From Profundibacter amoris (lineage in GTDB: Bacteria > Pseudomonadota > Alphaproteobacteria > Rhodobacterales > Rhodobacteraceae), in the NCBI RefSeq assembly GCF_003544895.1, contig NZ_CP032125.1, positions 1,812,001 through 1,876,000 on the forward strand: a stretch of 64,000 nt of DNA, in the 5' to 3' direction. This document shows positions 56,307-64,000 of the stretch, piece by piece. Both the position numbers and the translations under genes were made by a program. Every line of letters begins with the position of its first letter. Position 1 is the first letter of the stretch. The notes beneath the pieces are model-generated. The model was not told the DNA's origin and searched no databases. It saw only the letters and a program-made list of their open reading frames with translations.

Positions 56307-56696
56307 GTGATGAAACACGCGATGGTCTGGACATTCATTCTGCTTTTGGGCTGGGCCTCTCCTGCCCTTGCCCAAACCGATGTCACTGCACCGGCTGTGC
56401 AAATGCTGCAAGGCGAGGGATACAAGGTTTCGGAAGTGCGCCGTACATGGCTTGGACGCATTCTGATCGTTGCCAAAAAAGGCCAGATCCTGCGTGAAGT
56501 GGTGTTGAACCGCCGCTCGGGGGCGATCCTGAATGATCAGGTTTTCAATGCAAGCCCCGATTCCAACATGCCGTCCGATCCGACCGGCATGGACACACCC
56601 GACCCCGGAGATATGGGCGGGCCAGGTGGTGGCAATGGTCCCGGTGGTGGTCCCGGTGGTCCTGGGGGCGGTGGTAGCGGCCCCGGAGGGTTCTAG
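56307..56696 (+). CDS. small secreted protein with Gly-Pro tail
   Basis: A 129-residue protein with a signal peptide ending ..WASPALAQ. Residues ~25-70 resemble a PepSY-like fold (VQMLQGEGYKVSEVRRTWLGRILIVAKKG). The rest is a Pro/Gly-rich repeat tail (GGPGGGNGPGGGPGGPGGG). Pairs with the preceding secreted protein of similar design; the regulator gene follows. Confidence 0.72.
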   Translation: MMKHAMVWTFILLLGWASPALAQTDVTAPAVQMLQGEGYKVSEVRRTWLGRILIVAKKGQILREVVLNRRSGAILNDQVFNASPDSNMPSDPTGMDTPDPGDMGGPGGGNGPGGGPGGPGGGGSGPGGF

Positions 56697-56753
56697 GAAG
56701 ATGCGCGCACGCACATATAACATCGCTCTCATACGCCAACAAAGGTTCAGGCG

Positions 56754-57233
56754 ATGTTGAGACACCCCCTGATCGTCTGGTTTCTGGTGGCGCTGCAAAT
56801 GATTTGCGGCGCCTATTTCCTGTGGGAAATTCTGGCCTCGGTTCTGGGCCTGCCCGTTATCCCCTTGCGTTGGGAGCAACGCGAAATTGTCGAAATCGGT
56901 GCCACACTGGGGCTGATACTGGGCAGTCTGATGGGGGTCGCACTGGCGATTACCGCACGACGCGAGATGCAGCGAGCAAAGACAGCACAACGGCTGACGG
57001 CCGGTCAGTTCACCGATGTGGTTCGCGAATATTTCGCCAAACTGGGCCTGACACCGGCCGAAACCGAAGTGGCGTGGTACATCCTGAAGGGCATGTCGGT
57101 TTCCGAAATCGCCCAGTTGCGCAACACCCGTGAAGGCACGGTCAAAACCCAGGGCACCGCGATATACAAAAAAGCCGGTGTGAACGGCAAATCGCAACTG
57201 ATGGCGCTGCTGGTCGAGGATCTGTTGCTTTAG
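56754..57233 (+). CDS. membrane-tethered LuxR-type transcriptional regulator
   Basis: A 159-residue protein with two membrane helices (~residues 6-28 and 44-65) and a C-terminal GerE/LuxR helix-turn-helix (LTPAETEVAWYILKGMSVSE, then NTREGTVKTQGTAIYKKAGV). No receiver domain. It would bind DNA while anchored in the inner membrane. It lies 57 bp after the secreted-protein gene and convergent with the histidine kinase. Confidence 0.85.
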   Translation: MLRHPLIVWFLVALQMICGAYFLWEILASVLGLPVIPLRWEQREIVEIGATLGLILGSLMGVALAITARREMQRAKTAQRLTAGQFTDVVREYFAKLGLTPAETEVAWYILKGMSVSEIAQLRNTREGTVKTQGTAIYKKAGVNGKSQLMALLVEDLLL

Positions 57234-57236
57234 CCC

Positions 57237-58556
57237 TTACCGCGCCAGCACCAGATCCACCTTCAACCCGCCCAGCGTTTCGCTTTCCCCCAGCCGTAAT
57301 GACCCACCATGCGCCCGCGCCACATCCAGCGCGATCGACAGGCCCAGCCCGACGCCGGACCCCTTGTTCTGGTTGCGGGCCGGCTCCAGTCGGGAAAACG
57401 GTTTCAGCGCCTCGTCGCGATCCTTGACGGCAATCCCCGGCCCGTCATCCTCGACGCTGATTACCAGTGTGCGGTCCGTCATCACCACCGACACCACCGC
57501 ACGGCTGCCATAGCGCACCGCATTGCCGATCAGGTTTTCCACCGCCCGCAGCACCACCTTGGGGCGCAGCATCATCTTGCCCTCGCCGCTGACCTTGCCC
57601 AGCTCCACCGCCTTGCCAGCCCTGTGCGCATTGCTGACGGCCTGCCGGACCAGGTCCAGCGGGTCAACCTCTTGCGGCTCTTCCCCGGCATCCCCACGGG
57701 CAAAATCCAGAAACCCGTCCAGCAGCCCTTCCATATCGGCCACATCCTGCAACAGATCGGCGGTATCTTCGCCTTCTTCCATCATCGACAGGCCCAGTTT
57801 CAGCCGTGTCAAAGGCGTGCGCAAATCATGGCTGACACCGGACAGCATCATCGTGCGCTGTTCAATCTGCCGGTCGATCCGTGTCCGCATCGCCAGAAAG
57901 GCATTGCCTGCCGCCCGCACCTCAATCGCGCCGGTCGGATGGAACGGCACCACCTGCCCCTTGCCAAAGGCCTCGGAGGCCGCCGCCAGCCGTTTGATCG
58001 GGCGTAACTGGTTACGCAGGAAAATGATGGCGATCAGGGTCATCAGAATACCGGTGAACAACATCAGCACCAGCAACTGGTGCGGATTGCGGGCCGAAAC
58101 ACGCAGCCGGTCGAACACCACCTTCATGTCACCAAAGCGGGTTGCAATCCAGACCTGCACCAGATCGTCATTGCCAAGCAGATCAACGGCTTTTACGCCT
58201 TCAACCCCGCCGCGCAGGGTCTTGATCATCGCCCGCCCCGACAGATCGGCAAAGGCACGGCGTTCCTGCCCGCTGTCCCTCGCCGGCAATGTAATCTCCA
58301 TCGCCAAGGGCTCTTGCAACCCGGCCAGGTGACCGGCTGCCGTTTCAACATCCGGCGCGGCATTGACCTGACGCAACAAATACTCCAGCTCGTGCACCAC
58401 GCTGCGGGTCATCTGCACCGTCACGGCCTCGTAATACCGTTGGACAAACACGACCGAGACAACCAGTTGCGTCGTCACGATCGGCACCAGCAGAATCAAC
58501 GCCGCGCGGCCATAAAGGCTGCGGGGCATATAGCGTTTGAGCCATTTAAAGTTCAT
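57237..58556 (-). CDS. EnvZ-like sensor histidine kinase
   Basis: A 439-residue membrane kinase from ATG 58556. N-terminal helix (ALILLVPIVTTQLVVSVVFV), periplasmic domain ~150 residues, second helix (LLVLMLFTGILMTLIAIIFL), HAMP, H-box SGVSHDLRTPLTRLK, N-box ENLIGNAVRYG and G-boxes DDGPGIA and GSGVGLGLSI. No response regulator gene is adjacent, so its partner is encoded elsewhere. Signal unknown. Confidence 0.92.
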   Translation of the reverse strand: MNFKWLKRYMPRSLYGRAALILLVPIVTTQLVVSVVFVQRYYEAVTVQMTRSVVHELEYLLRQVNAAPDVETAAGHLAGLQEPLAMEITLPARDSGQERRAFADLSGRAMIKTLRGGVEGVKAVDLLGNDDLVQVWIATRFGDMKVVFDRLRVSARNPHQLLVLMLFTGILMTLIAIIFLRNQLRPIKRLAAASEAFGKGQVVPFHPTGAIEVRAAGNAFLAMRTRIDRQIEQRTMMLSGVSHDLRTPLTRLKLGLSMMEEGEDTADLLQDVADMEGLLDGFLDFARGDAGEEPQEVDPLDLVRQAVSNAHRAGKAVELGKVSGEGKMMLRPKVVLRAVENLIGNAVRYGSRAVVSVVMTDRTLVISVEDDGPGIAVKDRDEALKPFSRLEPARNQNKGSGVGLGLSIALDVARAHGGSLRLGESETLGGLKVDLVLAR

Positions 58557-58599
58557 AATAGAAGCGTAACGGGACGCAGCCACAAGGGGAAGCCGGATT

Positions 58600-59508
58600 A
58601 TGACGATGGACGCAGATTTCAACCCGCCCGCAGGTGTGGCCGAACAACTGGCACCAGACCTGCGCCGCATCCTTGCGCCCAACCCCTCGCCGATGACATG
58701 GCGCGGCACCAACACCTATATCGTCGGGCACGGGCAAGTGGCGCTGATCGACCCCGGCCCCGCCATCCCCGCCCATTTCGATGCCATTATGAGCGCCACC
58801 AAAGGCGAAGTGATCACCGCCATCCTTGTCACCCACAGCCACACCGACCATTCCCCCCTTGCCCGCCCGCTGGCCGAGGCTACAGGCGCCCCCGTCATGG
58901 CCTATGGTGACAGCACCGCGGGTCGCAGCGAAGTGATGGCCGATCTGGTGGCCCGTGGCCTGACCGGCGGCGGCGAAGGCATCGACGCCGGTTTTCGCCC
59001 CGATCGCATCTTGCAGGATAACGAGGACATCACCGGCCCCGACTGGACCCTGCAAGCGCTTTGGACCCCCGGCCATATCGGCAACCACCTGTGTTTTGCA
59101 TGGGGGGATGTGCTGTTCACCGGCGATCATGTGATGGGCTGGGCCAGTTCGCTGGTTTCACCCCCTGATGGCGATCTGACGCAATTCATGGCCTCTTGCG
59201 CCCGTCTGGCGGCGCGGGATGATGCGATTTACCATTCCGGCCACGGCGCGCCGATCACCCAGCCGGCAAAACGCATCCAGTGGCTGATCAACCATCGCCA
59301 GTCCCGCGAGGCGCAGATTCTGGCGGCGCTGGGGGACAGGCCCGCGAGTGTCGCCACCCTGACCAAACAGGTTTACACCGACACTCCCCCCGCGCTGATC
59401 CCCGCGGCACAAAGAAATGTTTTCGCCCATCTGATTGACCTGACCACGCGCAAGCGGATCAAGCCCCTGAAAACCCTGTCACAAGACAGCGAATTCATCC
59501 GCCTGTAG
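58600..59508 (+). CDS. MBL-fold metallohydrolase
   Basis: A 302-residue metallo-beta-lactamase-fold protein with HSHTDH, GHIGNH and FTGDHVMGW, and a C-terminal winged-helix-like region as in LACTB2-type proteins. A hydrolase or possibly endoribonuclease-like enzyme; substrate unknown. Divergent from the kinase gene with 43 bp between starts. Confidence 0.9.
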   Translation: MTMDADFNPPAGVAEQLAPDLRRILAPNPSPMTWRGTNTYIVGHGQVALIDPGPAIPAHFDAIMSATKGEVITAILVTHSHTDHSPLARPLAEATGAPVMAYGDSTAGRSEVMADLVARGLTGGGEGIDAGFRPDRILQDNEDITGPDWTLQALWTPGHIGNHLCFAWGDVLFTGDHVMGWASSLVSPPDGDLTQFMASCARLAARDDAIYHSGHGAPITQPAKRIQWLINHRQSREAQILAALGDRPASVATLTKQVYTDTPPALIPAAQRNVFAHLIDLTTRKRIKPLKTLSQDSEFIRL

Positions 59509-59575
59509 AAAATTGCGTTTTGTTGAAAATCCCTCTGGACGCGCCCCGAACCCGTTGCTATATCCGCCCACATGT

Positions 59576-59650
59576 TCCGACGTAGCTCAGTGGTAGAGCA
59601 GTTGACTGTTAATCAATTGGTCGTAGGTTCGATCCCTACCGTCGGAGCCA
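59576..59650 (+). tRNA. tRNA-Asn(GTT), with encoded CCA
   Basis: Cloverleaf TCCGACG acceptor paired with CGTCGGA, D-arm GCTCAGTGGTAGAGC, anticodon arm GTTGA-CTGTTAA-TCAAT (anticodon GTT), T-arm GTAGG-TTCGATC-CCTAC, discriminator G and CCA. Confidence 0.97.
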
Positions 59651-59664
59651 TTATCCCTTATAAA

Positions 59665-60150
59665 TCAGGCCACAGGCCGTTCGTCCGCGCCCACCGGCAG
59701 CACTGTCGTTGATTTAATCTCTTCCATCGACAAAAGCGCTGTGACATTGAAAATCTTCACCTCGGCAATCAGCGCCTGATAGAAATCGTCATAGGCCTTG
59801 GCATTCTTCACCCGCACTTTCAGGATGTAATCAATGTCCCCGGCCAGACGATGCGCCTCCATCACTTCGGGGCGCGCCTTGAGCGTTGCCAAAAACCGCG
59901 CCTGCCAATCCGCATCATGTTCACTGGTGCGCACCAGCACAAAGAAACAGGCCTCAAGCCCCAGCGACAGCGGATCCAGCAGCACCGTTTGCCGCCCGAT
60001 CACCCCCGCCGCCTTCAGTTTGCGAATCCGGTTCCACACGGGCGTCTTGGAAGACCCCACTTTGCGGGCAATTTCGTCCAGCGACAGCGACGCATCCTCT
60101 TGCAGCTGCGCAAGGATTTTCCGGTCCAGCCCGTCAAGTTGTGCGTTCAT
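59665..60150 (-). CDS. Lrp/AsnC-family regulator
   Basis: A 161-residue regulator from ATG 60150 with GAGGGGA upstream. Helix-turn-helix LSLDEIARKVGSSKTPVWNRIRKL and the RAM-type effector domain (VMEAHRLAGDIDYILKVRV). In relatives such a gene stands divergent from sulphate-assimilation genes. Likely senses an amino acid. Confidence 0.92.
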   Translation of the reverse strand: MNAQLDGLDRKILAQLQEDASLSLDEIARKVGSSKTPVWNRIRKLKAAGVIGRQTVLLDPLSLGLEACFFVLVRTSEHDADWQARFLATLKARPEVMEAHRLAGDIDYILKVRVKNAKAYDDFYQALIAEVKIFNVTALLSMEEIKSTTVLPVGADERPVA

Positions 60151-60297
60151 TCCAAATCCCCTCTCGATGCGGAACATATGTTCCGAATTGATATAGTTTC
60201 AGCCTATATTACCCTTTATTTGTTTAGCATATGGCCGATTGATAGAACAATATTCTATACTAACATCAAAGCACAACCCCTATTCAAGGAGCCTAAG

Positions 60298-60525
60298 ATG
60301 ACACATGCCAAAGTAATCTCGGCCGTTTCCGTATCTGGCGGCGAAACCGTTTACCTGACCTCTTGCGATGCCTGGACCGGCGATGTCACAATGGCCGAAT
60401 TGCTGGGGGCCGAGGATTTCGACTGGCGCCTGGCCTTTGCGCAGCGCCTGCGCGAAGTCACCGGTGCAAGGCTGGTGGATGCCGTTGAGGGGGAATTCGG
60501 GTTTGCCCGACTGGCTGCGGCATAA
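60298..60525 (+). CDS. DUF2849-like small protein
   Basis: A 75-residue protein (VISAVSVSGGETVYLTSCDAW, FDWRLAFAQRLREVTGARLVD). It resembles DUF2849 proteins encoded before sulphite reductase (cysI) in Rhodobacterales. Here it stands alone, divergent from the Lrp-type gene and closed by a hairpin; no cys genes follow. AAGGAG upstream of ATG 60298. Confidence 0.68.
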   Translation: MTHAKVISAVSVSGGETVYLTSCDAWTGDVTMAELLGAEDFDWRLAFAQRLREVTGARLVDAVEGEFGFARLAAA

Positions 60526-60567
60526 ATCGCACATTCCGCCAATAAATCTCTGTCCAATTCGATCAAA

Positions 60568-60602
60568 CGCCCCGCTACACACAAGATGTAGCGGGGCGCA
60601 AT
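60568..60602 (+). terminator. hairpin terminator after the DUF2849-like gene
   Basis: CGCCCCGCTACA-N7-TGTAGCGGGGCG, a perfect 12-bp stem, followed by CAATTTT. Confidence 0.75.
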
Positions 60603-60762
60603 TTTGCCCACACAACGCCGCCACATTCTTGCCCCATTTCGCCCCACGAATACCCACAGTGACGTGATCCCCTCTTATCAAACAGCGCCCGAACAACGAG
60701 GTGCCAAGGGAGGAGAGAACAGAGGCAACCGGACCGCAGCGGTCCCTATCAGGAGCAAGACC

Positions 60763-60924
60763 ATGGCAAGCTATCAGCCACGTGAAGATCAGGCACAATC
60801 CGCACCCGAACCACAGCCGCGCAAAATCGGCTATGTCACCGAGCGTCTGGAAGGGGTGCAAGCTGCCCCGAAAGCCGAGGAAAAGCCCAAATTTCAACTG
60901 ATAACCGACTGGGCCAGCATCTAG
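60763..60924 (+). CDS. 53-residue hypothetical protein
   Basis: Short gene with AGGAGCAAGACC before ATG 60763. The product (MASYQPREDQAQSAPEPQPR..) is Pro/Gln-rich and probably disordered. A small hairpin GGACC-GCAGC-GGTCC (60731-60745) lies in its leader. The TAG stop overlaps the first bases of the 113-bp repeat. Confidence 0.6.
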   Translation: MASYQPREDQAQSAPEPQPRKIGYVTERLEGVQAAPKAEEKPKFQLITDWASI

Positions 60925-61035
60925 AGCGCATCCAATCTATTCAGGATCATGTATTCACACAGTAGCCCGAGGCAGCGTTTGCGCAAGCAAATGCGTTCGG
61001 GGTTCTGTGTGAATTCAATTTGATTGGATTTGCTC
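60923..61035 (+). repeat. 113-bp fold-back repeat, copy 1
   Basis: Begins AGAGCG and ends TTTGCTC. Nested stems: GAGCG.ATCCAATC with GATTGGAT.TGCTC, ATTCACACAG with CTGTGTGAAT, and TTTGC with GCAAA at the tip. Same length, ends and central CCGAGGCAG..GCGTTCGG as copy 2. No coding potential; it separates the small gene from the TfoX-C gene. Confidence 0.8.
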
Positions 61036-61076
61036 CAGGGTTTTCTTATCGGGAATGAACCGCTAGGCTTTGGCCT

Positions 61077-61415
61077 ATGCCTGATCCCGTTTCCAGTATT
61101 CGCAACCTTGGCCCTGCCTCTGACGCTGTTTATGCGCGGGCGGGGATTACCACGGCAGAACAATTGCGCGATCTTGGGCCGGATGCGGCCTATGGAAAAC
61201 TTCTGCAATCGGGCGGCAAACCGCATTTCATCGGCTATTACGCGATGGTTATGGGGCTGCAGGGGCGGCCGTGGAATGATTGCCAGGGGGACGAGAAAAA
61301 GGCCCTGCGCGTGCGCTTTGATGCGATCAAGGCCGGTATTTCAGATAATGCACATGACAAAGGCCGCTCCGAACTGGAAGCGGCCCTTGATAGAATCGGG
61401 GTGATTGAAAGGTAG
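61077..61415 (+). CDS. TfoX C-terminal domain protein
   Basis: A 112-residue protein containing IRNLGPASDAVYARAGITTAEQL and LGPDAAYGKLLQSG, the helix-hairpin-helix-like C-terminal domain of TfoX/Sxy competence regulators; the N-terminal TfoX domain is absent. Convergent with ndk, 3 bp between stops. Function in this short form unknown. Confidence 0.85.
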   Translation: MPDPVSSIRNLGPASDAVYARAGITTAEQLRDLGPDAAYGKLLQSGGKPHFIGYYAMVMGLQGRPWNDCQGDEKKALRVRFDAIKAGISDNAHDKGRSELEAALDRIGVIER

Positions 61416-61418
61416 GGA

Positions 61419-61841
61419 TTAGCCTACGATTTCAAGACCCGAGAAGAAGTAAGCGATTTCAACAGCCGCAGTTTCCGGTGCGTCCGACCCGTGAACCGAG
61501 TTTTCGCCGATCGACAGGGCGAATTCCTTGCGGATGGTGCCATCAGCCGCATCGGCCGGGTTTGTGGCGCCCATGACTTCGCGGTTTTTGGCAATGGCGT
61601 CTTCACCTTCCAGAACCTGAACAACGATCGGTTCGGAAATCATGAATTCGCACAGCTCGTCAAAGAAGGGGCGTTCCTTGTGAACACCATAGAATTCCTG
61701 CGCCTGCGCCAGTGTCAGCTGGATGCGCTTGGAGGCAACAACCCGCAGGCCGGCCTCTTCGAATTTGGCGATGATCTTGCCGGTCAGGTTGCGTTTGGTG
61801 GCATCGGGCTTGATGATGCTGAAGGTGCGTTGAATGGCCAT
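61419..61841 (-). CDS. ndk: nucleoside diphosphate kinase
   Basis: A 140-residue enzyme exchanging phosphate among nucleoside di- and triphosphates. It opens [14 protein letters not shown] and carries the active-site histidine in [12 protein letters not shown]. Full length. Start ATG 61841 is preceded by AGGAAGAGA. Confidence 0.97.
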   Translation of the reverse strand: MAIQRTFSIIKPDATKRNLTGKIIAKFEEAGLRVVASKRIQLTLAQAQEFYGVHKERPFFDELCEFMISEPIVVQVLEGEDAIAKNREVMGATNPADAADGTIRKEFALSIGENSVHGSDAPETAAVEIAYFFSGLEIVG

Positions 61842-61971
61842 GATGGTCTCTTCCTGTTTATGGGGCAGGCCCCTGCCCGCCCCGTGATAATTTCGCCGCC
61901 CTGCTAACATGCCCGCGCGCCCTTGAAAAGCGGTGATTGACCTTCCCCGCAACATCCTGCAAACCGCCCCC

Positions 61972-63819
61972 ATGTTACGCATCAATGATCTGAACTACGC
62001 AATCCAGGGCCGCCCGCTATTTGAAGGGGCCAGCGCTGTCATTCCAACGGGCCACAAGGTGGGCCTGATCGGGCGCAACGGCGCGGGTAAAACCACGCTG
62101 TTCAACCTGATCCGTGGCGATATCCCGTCCGAATCCGGCACCATCACCCTGCCCGCCCGCGCCCGCATCGGCGGCGTCAGTCAGGAAGTGCCCGGCAACG
62201 AGGTGTCCCTACTGAACACCGTTCTGGCTGCCGATGTGGAACGCGCCGCCTTGATGGCCGAATCCGAAACCGCCAAGGACCCGCACCGCATCGCCGACAT
62301 CCACACCCGTCTGGCCGATATCGACGCCTATTCCGCCGAGGCCCGCGCCTCCTCGATCCTCAAGGGTCTGGGGTTTGACGCCGAGGAACAGCACATGCCC
62401 TGTTCCGCCTTTTCCGGCGGCTGGCGGATGCGGGTGGCCTTGGCTGCCGTGCTGTTTTCCGAACCCGACTACCTGCTGCTGGACGAGCCGACCAATTATC
62501 TGGATCTGGAAGGCGCGCTGTGGCTCGAGGCCTATCTGGTGAAATACCCGCACACTGTGCTGATCATTTCCCACGACCGCGAATTGCTGAACCGTGCGGT
62601 TGGCGCAATCCTGCATCTGGAAAACCGCCAGTTGACCTATTACACCGGCCCCTACGACCAGTTCGTGCGCCAGCGCAAGGCACAACGCGAGGTGCAGGCG
62701 GCGGCGGCCAAGAAACAGGAAGCCCACCGCGCCCATTTGCAAAGCTTTGTGGACCGCTTCAAGGCCAAGGCATCCAAGGCCAAACAGGCGCAAAGCCGGG
62801 TCAAGATGCTGGAAAAGATGGAAACCATCCGCGCGCCCGAAGACGCCGCGCGCACCGTGTTCACCTTTCCGGAACCCGAGGAACTGTCGCCCCCCATCAT
62901 CGCCACCGAAGGTGTGTCTGTAGGCTATGATGGCAAGGCCATTCTGAAAAACCTGAACCTGCGGATTGATCAGGACGACCGCATCGCGCTGCTGGGCAAG
63001 AACGGTCAGGGAAAATCCACTCTTGCCAAACTTCTATCGGGCAGACTTGATCCAATGTCGGGCAATATGCAGACCTCGCGCAAGCTGCGGATCGGCTTTT
63101 TCGCCCAGCATCAGGTGGACGAATTGTTCATTGACGAAACCCCGATCCAGCACCTGCGCCGTGAACGTCCGGACGAGGGCGAGGCGCGTCTGCGCGCACG
63201 TCTGGCCGGTTTCGGCCTTGGCCCGGATCAGGCGGAAACCGAGGTCGGACGCCTGTCCGGCGGGCAAAAGGCGCGGTTGTCGCTGCTGCTGGCAACCCTG
63301 CCCGCGCCACATCTGCTGATTCTGGACGAACCCACAAACCACCTTGATATCGAAAGCCGCGAAGCATTGGTCGAGGCGCTGACCGCCTATTCCGGCGCCG
63401 TGATCCTGATCAGCCACGATATGCACCTGCTGTCGATGGTTGCGGACCGTCTGTGGCTGGTCAAGGACGGCCATGTCAGTGTCTGGCAGGAAGATCTGGA
63501 AGCCTATCGCAAGGATCTGCTGACCAAAGAGGCACCGGACAGGCCCAAGAAAGCCAAAGCCGCCCCCAAACGCGCCAGCCGCGACACCATCCTTGCCTTG
63601 CGCGCCGATGTGCGCAAATGTGAGGAACGGGTCAACAAGTTGAACGAAATGCGCGACAAACTGGCAAAGAAACTGGCCGATCCGGCGCTCTATGACGAGG
63701 ACGCGGGCAACCGCGCCGAACCGTGGCAGCGCAAATACTCCGAGGTGATGAACGCTTTGGATCGCGCGGATGATATGTGGATGAAGGCATTGGAAAAGCT
63801 GGAAAAAGCCGAGAAATGA
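61972..63819 (+). CDS. ABC-F family ATPase (Uup/EttA-like)
   Basis: A 615-residue protein with two ABC domains and no membrane helices: Walker [10 protein letters not shown] and GKNGQGKST, signatures FSGGWRMR and LSGGQKARL, Walker [13 protein letters not shown] and [12 protein letters not shown], with a charged linker between and a coiled-coil C-terminus like Uup. It acts on ribosomes or branched DNA. Start ATG 61972 fits the family opening MLRINDLNY. Confidence 0.93.
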   Translation: MLRINDLNYAIQGRPLFEGASAVIPTGHKVGLIGRNGAGKTTLFNLIRGDIPSESGTITLPARARIGGVSQEVPGNEVSLLNTVLAADVERAALMAESETAKDPHRIADIHTRLADIDAYSAEARASSILKGLGFDAEEQHMPCSAFSGGWRMRVALAAVLFSEPDYLLLDEPTNYLDLEGALWLEAYLVKYPHTVLIISHDRELLNRAVGAILHLENRQLTYYTGPYDQFVRQRKAQREVQAAAAKKQEAHRAHLQSFVDRFKAKASKAKQAQSRVKMLEKMETIRAPEDAARTVFTFPEPEELSPPIIATEGVSVGYDGKAILKNLNLRIDQDDRIALLGKNGQGKSTLAKLLSGRLDPMSGNMQTSRKLRIGFFAQHQVDELFIDETPIQHLRRERPDEGEARLRARLAGFGLGPDQAETEVGRLSGGQKARLSLLLATLPAPHLLILDEPTNHLDIESREALVEALTAYSGAVILISHDMHLLSMVADRLWLVKDGHVSVWQEDLEAYRKDLLTKEAPDRPKKAKAAPKRASRDTILALRADVRKCEERVNKLNEMRDKLAKKLADPALYDEDAGNRAEPWQRKYSEVMNALDRADDMWMKALEKLEKAEK

Positions 63820-63930
63820 GCATGTCTCGTTTAAATGAATTCGACAGACTGTCCGAACGCGGTTGCAGTGCAACCACTGCCTCGGCCTGCCTGCCGAATA
63901 CTCCTATACAGTTGTCTCGAGACACGCTCT
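63818..63930 (-). repeat. 113-bp fold-back repeat, copy 2 (inverted orientation)
   Basis: Read on the minus strand it begins AGAGCGTGTCTCG and ends CGAGACATGCTC, which pair fully; an inner stem ATTCGGCAG/CTGTCGAAT and a tip GGTTGCA/TGCAACC follow. It shares CCGAGGCAG and GCGTTCGG with copy 1 at matching positions. It fills the whole gap between the ABC-F stop (overlapping its TGA) and the marC start. Confidence 0.8.
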
Positions 63931-63931
63931 A

Positions 63932-64000
63932 ATGGACCAAGCCGCCCTGATAACCGCCTTTATCACCCTGTTCGTGATCATTGATCCGATCGGGCTGGCG
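63932..64000 (+). CDS. MarC-family membrane protein (3' part beyond window)
   Basis: Only the first 23 residues are inside the window: MDQAALITAFITLFVIIDPI then GLA, the typical MarC/UPF0056 start with helix and IDP motif. Family members are inner-membrane proteins of uncertain transport role. Confidence 0.75.
   Translation, partial: MDQAALITAFITLFVIIDPIGLA

Overview
The window looks like chromosomal DNA of an alphaproteobacterium of the Rhodobacterales (Rhodobacteraceae/Roseobacteraceae type). The right third carries an iscR-nifS-sufB-sufC-sufD-sufS operon whose IscR lacks the usual three-cysteine cluster motif, a 404-residue NADP-isocitrate dehydrogenase, typA, an Lrp/AsnC regulator divergent from a DUF2849-like gene, ndk and many GC-rich overlapping genes typical of that group. 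This assignment is inferred from gene content and style, not from a database search.

The window splits at a tRNA-Arg(CCG) gene (41153-41229). From the left edge to about 41.15 kb lies an integrated mobile element, or a nest of them, with mixed base composition. A large serine recombinase (39622-41295) sits at its right end, reading through the tRNA on the opposite strand; the left end is not visible. The left part (0-8.6 kb) holds a RelE-like/UvrD helicase, a Fic protein, an unusual BMT5-like methyltransferase plus ALKBH8-like AlkB pair, and several hypothetical genes. Next come two mobilisation cassettes arranged head to head around a RepC-like replication gene: a ColE1-type mbeC-A-B-D set (8.7-10.7 kb, minus strand) and a MobC-relaxase pair with an H-x6-H-x-H motif (12.2-14.0 kb, plus strand). 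A regulator/acyltransferase pair and an ArdC antirestriction gene follow.

Defence cargo occupies 18.7-31.4 kb: a two-gene Hachiman system (hamA-hamB), an IS3-family element with a 453-bp tandem duplication of one end, a two-gene restriction-modification-like system (PLD-nuclease/SF2 helicase plus Eco57I-type methylase), and a HigBA toxin-antitoxin pair. From 33.6 to 39.6 kb a run of tightly spaced genes encodes a four-helix membrane protein, a secreted VWA-like protein, a small two-helix membrane protein, a VirD4/TraG-like ATPase without its own membrane domain, and several small proteins. This looks like a compact transfer or envelope module of unknown type and leads into the recombinase. 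Two stretches without genes (18.25-18.56 and 31.51-31.86 kb) are full of nested perfect hairpins and are candidates for new structured RNAs.

Right of the tRNA the DNA is ordinary core chromosome: an octahaem tetrathionate-reductase-family cytochrome with its cytochrome b partner behind a perfect FNR-type box, the suf operon, a hydrolase, icd, typA, two small secreted glycine-rich proteins with a membrane-tethered LuxR-type regulator, an EnvZ-like kinase, an MBL-fold hydrolase, tRNA-Asn, lrp, small genes, a TfoX-C protein, ndk, an ABC-F ATPase and the start of marC. Two 113-bp fold-back repeats at 60923-61035 and 63818-63930 belong to one family, with compensating base changes in their stems.
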